Below, piece by piece: positions 57,544 to 60,000 of a stretch of DNA of 60,000 bases. A program made the position numbers and the translations under genes. The number at the start of each line of letters is the position of its first letter. The stretch's first letter is position 1. The notes beneath the pieces are model-generated. The model did not search any database, had not been told where the DNA came from, and worked only from the letters and a program-made list of their open reading frames with translations. Source of the stretch: Commensalibacter melissae (GTDB lineage Bacteria > Pseudomonadota > Alphaproteobacteria > Acetobacterales > Acetobacteraceae); assembly GCF_003691365.1 (NCBI RefSeq), contig NZ_CP033087.1, forward strand, positions 142,501 to 202,500, in the 5' to 3' direction.

Positions 57544-59067
57544 ATGAAATATAGCTTTTGTTTTTTATCACTTTCCTTTTTGAGTATTGCATTGACCAGT
57601 TGTGCGGTTGGACCTGATTTTAAAAAACAGACACCTTGGTACCCTTCAAAATGGTATCCAAACCATAATTCAATCCACGGTAATGTTACAAGTCAAATTA
57701 GTAAGAATAAACTGGATCCGAATTGGTGGGAATGTTTTCATGATCCGATATTATCTGATCTGGAACGTCGCACTATCGTAAATAACCTTGATATTCAAAT
57801 GGCTACACAGCGAATGATTGCCAGTCGTGCCCAGTTAATCATAACAGGATCGGCACGCTTTCCCACCTTGAATGCAATGGGCAGTTACAGCCGAGCACAA
57901 CATAGTAGTAAAATGGCACGTCGAATTATTAACCGTGTCGAGAATCAGAAACCTGAGTTAGGTAAAATCGTTGACCCCAAGGATATTGATATTCCCACTT
58001 TTAATGAATGGGCTGATGCTCTGGATTCAAGTTGGGAAGCTGATATTTGGGGACGTGTTCGTCGTCAGTACGAGGCTGGTAAAGCTTTATGGCAAGTTTC
58101 CGAAGAGGAGCGACGAGATATTTTAACCCTCCAGTTGGCTGAAGTTGCCAATGATTATATAACTTTACGTGGATTGCAGACACAACTGGATATTGTTCGA
58201 AAAAATGCGAAAATTGCTCAGGATTCACTTGATCTAGCTCAAAAACGTTATACGGGTGGATTGGTAACAGAACTGGATGTTCATGATGCCCGTGCTCAAC
58301 TGGAACAGACAAATGCACAACTCCCTCAATTGGAAGAGCAGGTCATTAATTATATGAATGCCCTTGCATTGTTAATGGGGGAACCACCCCGCGCCTTGGA
58401 TCAAATTTTGTCACAACAAAAACCAATTCCTCCAGTTCCCCCGCAGATTCCTGTTGGTTTGCCCTCTGAATTGCTGCAACGTCGTCCAGATGTAAGAGAG
58501 GCTGAAGCCGCCTTACATGTTGCAACTGCAGAGGTTGGTGTGGCAGAAGGGGATTTTTATCCAAAAGTAACCGTGGATGCAAAAATGGGCTTTCAATCTT
58601 TATCGATCAAGGATTTGGGATTTTGGTCAGCACGGGCATGGAATGTTGGACCGACGATATCAATTCCCATTTTTGAAGGGGGGAAATTAAAGGGTCAATT
58701 ACAATTAAAAAAGGCGCAGCAGAAAGAAGCGGCTCTCGCTTATCGTAAAACTGTTTTGCGTGCTTGGCAGGAGGTTGATAACGCTCTGTCTGCTTATCAA
58801 GCCGAACAGTTAAGAAATGATAAATTAAGGGAAACTGTCAATTCAAACCAGCAATCTGTTTTTTTGGCACAGGAACAATATCGTGAGGGGTTGCAAACTT
58901 TTATCAATGTTCTGGATGCAGAACGTCGACTATTGCAATCTCAGGATGATTTGGTAAAAAGTACAACACGTATTTCAACCAATTTAGTACAACTGTATAA
59001 AGCACTTGGTGGAGGATGGGAAACAACCTTTCCCGAACATACTGAATCGCTTCAAAAGAAAAGTTGA
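57544..59067 (+). CDS. NodT/OprM-type efflux outer-membrane lipoprotein
   Basis: 507 residues. Signal peptide with lipobox LTSCAVGPDF, then PNWWECFHDPILSDLE, NNLDIQMATQRMIASRAQL, ELDVHDARAQLEQTNAQLPQLE, RRPDVREAEAALHVATAEVGVAEGDFYPK and GPTISIPIFEGGKL, the paired repeats of the TolC-like outer-membrane factor. Such proteins form the outer channel for RND or MFS tripartite pumps; the inner-membrane and fusion partners are not in this window. The ATG at 57544 gives the signal peptide directly; a frame opening at 57481 adds 21 residues with no lipoprotein logic and overlaps no ribosome-binding site. Confidence 0.95.
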   Translation: MKYSFCFLSLSFLSIALTSCAVGPDFKKQTPWYPSKWYPNHNSIHGNVTSQISKNKLDPNWWECFHDPILSDLERRTIVNNLDIQMATQRMIASRAQLIITGSARFPTLNAMGSYSRAQHSSKMARRIINRVENQKPELGKIVDPKDIDIPTFNEWADALDSSWEADIWGRVRRQYEAGKALWQVSEEERRDILTLQLAEVANDYITLRGLQTQLDIVRKNAKIAQDSLDLAQKRYTGGLVTELDVHDARAQLEQTNAQLPQLEEQVINYMNALALLMGEPPRALDQILSQQKPIPPVPPQIPVGLPSELLQRRPDVREAEAALHVATAEVGVAEGDFYPKVTVDAKMGFQSLSIKDLGFWSARAWNVGPTISIPIFEGGKLKGQLQLKKAQQKEAALAYRKTVLRAWQEVDNALSAYQAEQLRNDKLRETVNSNQQSVFLAQEQYREGLQTFINVLDAERRLLQSQDDLVKSTTRISTNLVQLYKALGGGWETTFPEHTESLQKKS

Positions 59068-59113
59068 TTATAAAATTTCTAGCACATAATCAGAATAGTT
59101 GATCATTACGGTC

Positions 59114-59141
59114 AAATTATTTATTTCCTTATAAATAATTT
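59114..59141. repeat. Perfect 11-bp inverted repeat
   Basis: aaattatttat (59114-59124) and ataaataattt (59131-59141) with a 6-nt loop, 20 bp upstream of the acyltransferase start. It may be the weak terminator of the efflux gene or an operator. Confidence 0.4.
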
Positions 59142-59148
59142 ATATTTT

Positions 59149-59152
59149 GGAG
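59149..59152 (+). promoter_or_regulatory. Ribosome-binding site deciding a TTG start
   Basis: ggag with 8 nt spacing to TTG 59161; the next in-frame ATG is at 59188, inside conserved acyltransferase sequence. Confidence 0.6.
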
Positions 59153-59160
59153 CCGTATTA

Positions 59161-60000
59161 TTGCCAAGGAAATTTTATACCCTTCAAATGTTAAGAGGGT
59201 TTGCCGCTTTATCAGTTTGTTGGGCGCATTTTTTATCGATTAAAATAGAAGTTAAACCCATATTCGCAACGATATATATGTTTTCTGGACCTTTTGTGCG
59301 ATATGGGGTGGATCTATTTTTTGTAATAAGTGGTTTTGTCATTGCGTTGAACGTTCTTGAAAACCATGAAAAAGCATCATTTAAGGAAGGATTGAAATTT
59401 TTAATAAAAAGAATTTTCCGGATTTATCCGTTATTTTGGGTTACCATGATTTTCATTATCATTCTTTTTCACTGCAATGGTATTAAAACAGCTGGTTTGC
59501 ATAAAATAGAAAATATTTCACATTTTTTCCTTTTAACTACTGATATGCCATTACAGAATGCTGCATGGACATTGCCCTTCGAACAGTATTTTTATCTTGT
59601 AATGTTCTGTTTTATTTGTTTGTTTCCTAGAAAATCATTGCTTCCTTTTTTTATAATCTGGGCAATTTTACATTTGGTCATTTTATATGTTTATGTGGAA
59701 CATTGGATTCATCATGTTCCATTTTTTCTCGGAGATAACCAGATTTTCAACTTTTTTTTCGGGTTATGCGTTGCTTATATCTTTTTTAAAATAAAAAAAC
59801 ATACTGTAATGGATAAGTATATTGCTTTGTGTTTAGGTATATTGATCGGTGGTACAGGTTTTATATTAACTTATAAGAAATTATATGGATTACATTTTAA
59901 TGAATGGGCCAATTTATTTTATAATGGACTATCACCAGCTCTGATTTTATATGGATGTATAGGTCTTGAAATGAGCAATCATATCCAAGTTGCGAATTTA
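59161..60000 (+). CDS. Acyltransferase-3 family membrane protein, 3' end outside the window
   Basis: 280 codons visible without a stop. The N-terminus is LPRKFYTLQMLRGFAALSVC, with RGFAALSVCWAH carrying the Arg and the catalytic-type His of acyltransferase-3 (OafA-like) proteins; then VDLFFVISGFVIALNV and IKRIFRIYPLFW, both family motifs, and several membrane segments. Members O-acylate surface sugars or lipids using acyl-CoA at the inner membrane. TTG start supported by GGAG. The distance of 93 bp from the efflux gene leaves operon membership open. Confidence 0.88.
   Translation, partial: MPRKFYTLQMLRGFAALSVCWAHFLSIKIEVKPIFATIYMFSGPFVRYGVDLFFVISGFVIALNVLENHEKASFKEGLKFLIKRIFRIYPLFWVTMIFIIILFHCNGIKTAGLHKIENISHFFLLTTDMPLQNAAWTLPFEQYFYLVMFCFICLFPRKSLLPFFIIWAILHLVILYVYVEHWIHHVPFFLGDNQIFNFFFGLCVAYIFFKIKKHTVMDKYIALCLGILIGGTGFILTYKKLYGLHFNEWANLFYNGLSPALILYGCIGLEMSNHIQVANL

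Overview
The window looks like chromosomal DNA of an AT-rich alphaproteobacterium, most likely a low-GC, insect-associated member of the Acetobacteraceae (Commensalibacter-like; this is inference, no database was searched). Reasons: an rrn operon ending 23S-5S-tRNA-fMet; cobS-cobT next to a J-domain gene; the order prfA-prmC-DUF4167; an NDUFAF5-like methyltransferase; and a very large repeat protein ending in the Hint domain that is abundant in acetic acid bacteria.

Layout. 1-3182: 3' part of an rrn operon (23S, 5S, initiator tRNA). 3183-8144: AT-rich glycan block with a GtrII-like membrane glucosyltransferase (+), a DUF4432 aldose-epimerase-like protein (-) and a putative DxD glycosyltransferase (-). 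8382-10829: two tandem aspartate-type aminotransferases. 10882-14467 (-): J-domain protein, CobS, CobT. 14651-18520: LolA-like lipoprotein, LipB (convergent, overlapping), tRNA-Leu, MaeB. 18690-20236: an isolated TIR-domain protein and a 728-bp gene-poor gap that holds an intrinsic terminator with no gene in front of it. 20237-28604 (+): galU, phosphomannomutase/phosphoglucomutase, methyltransferase, argG, FKBP lipoprotein, trpS, YjbQ, comF, glutaredoxin, DUF2147 protein. 28959-46802 (+): the accessory locus described below. 46945-56895: ubiG (-), then lysC, a nitronate monooxygenase-like gene, rodZ, ispG, hisS, prfA, prmC, DUF4167 gene and tRNA-Met. 57189-60000: tRNA-Thr (-), a NodT-type efflux outer-membrane lipoprotein and the start of an acyltransferase-3 gene that runs off the window.

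The most interesting region is 28959-46802. It encodes a small unknown protein; a ~1867-residue repeat protein with a C-terminal Hint domain and near-identical DNA repeats; an acyl-CoA-synthetase-like protein whose P-loop and catalytic lysine are both degraded; a single-module fully reducing type I polyketide synthase (KS-AT-DH-ER-KR-ACP) without a thioesterase; a fatty acyl-AMP ligase with an ACP-like tail that lacks the phosphopantetheine serine; and a TibC/Aah-type autotransporter heptosyltransferase. The arrangement suggests a surface protein that is heptosylated and that may also be connected to a dedicated polyketide lipid, possibly through Hint autoprocessing chemistry similar to that of Hedgehog. 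The lipid link is a hypothesis from gene context, not something the sequence proves.

The remaining genes are mostly housekeeping: translation (trpS, hisS, prfA, prmC, four tRNAs, rRNA), amino acids (lysC, argG, aminotransferases), cofactors (lipB, ispG, ubiG, cobS/cobT), central carbon (maeB) and envelope precursors (galU, phosphomannomutase/phosphoglucomutase).
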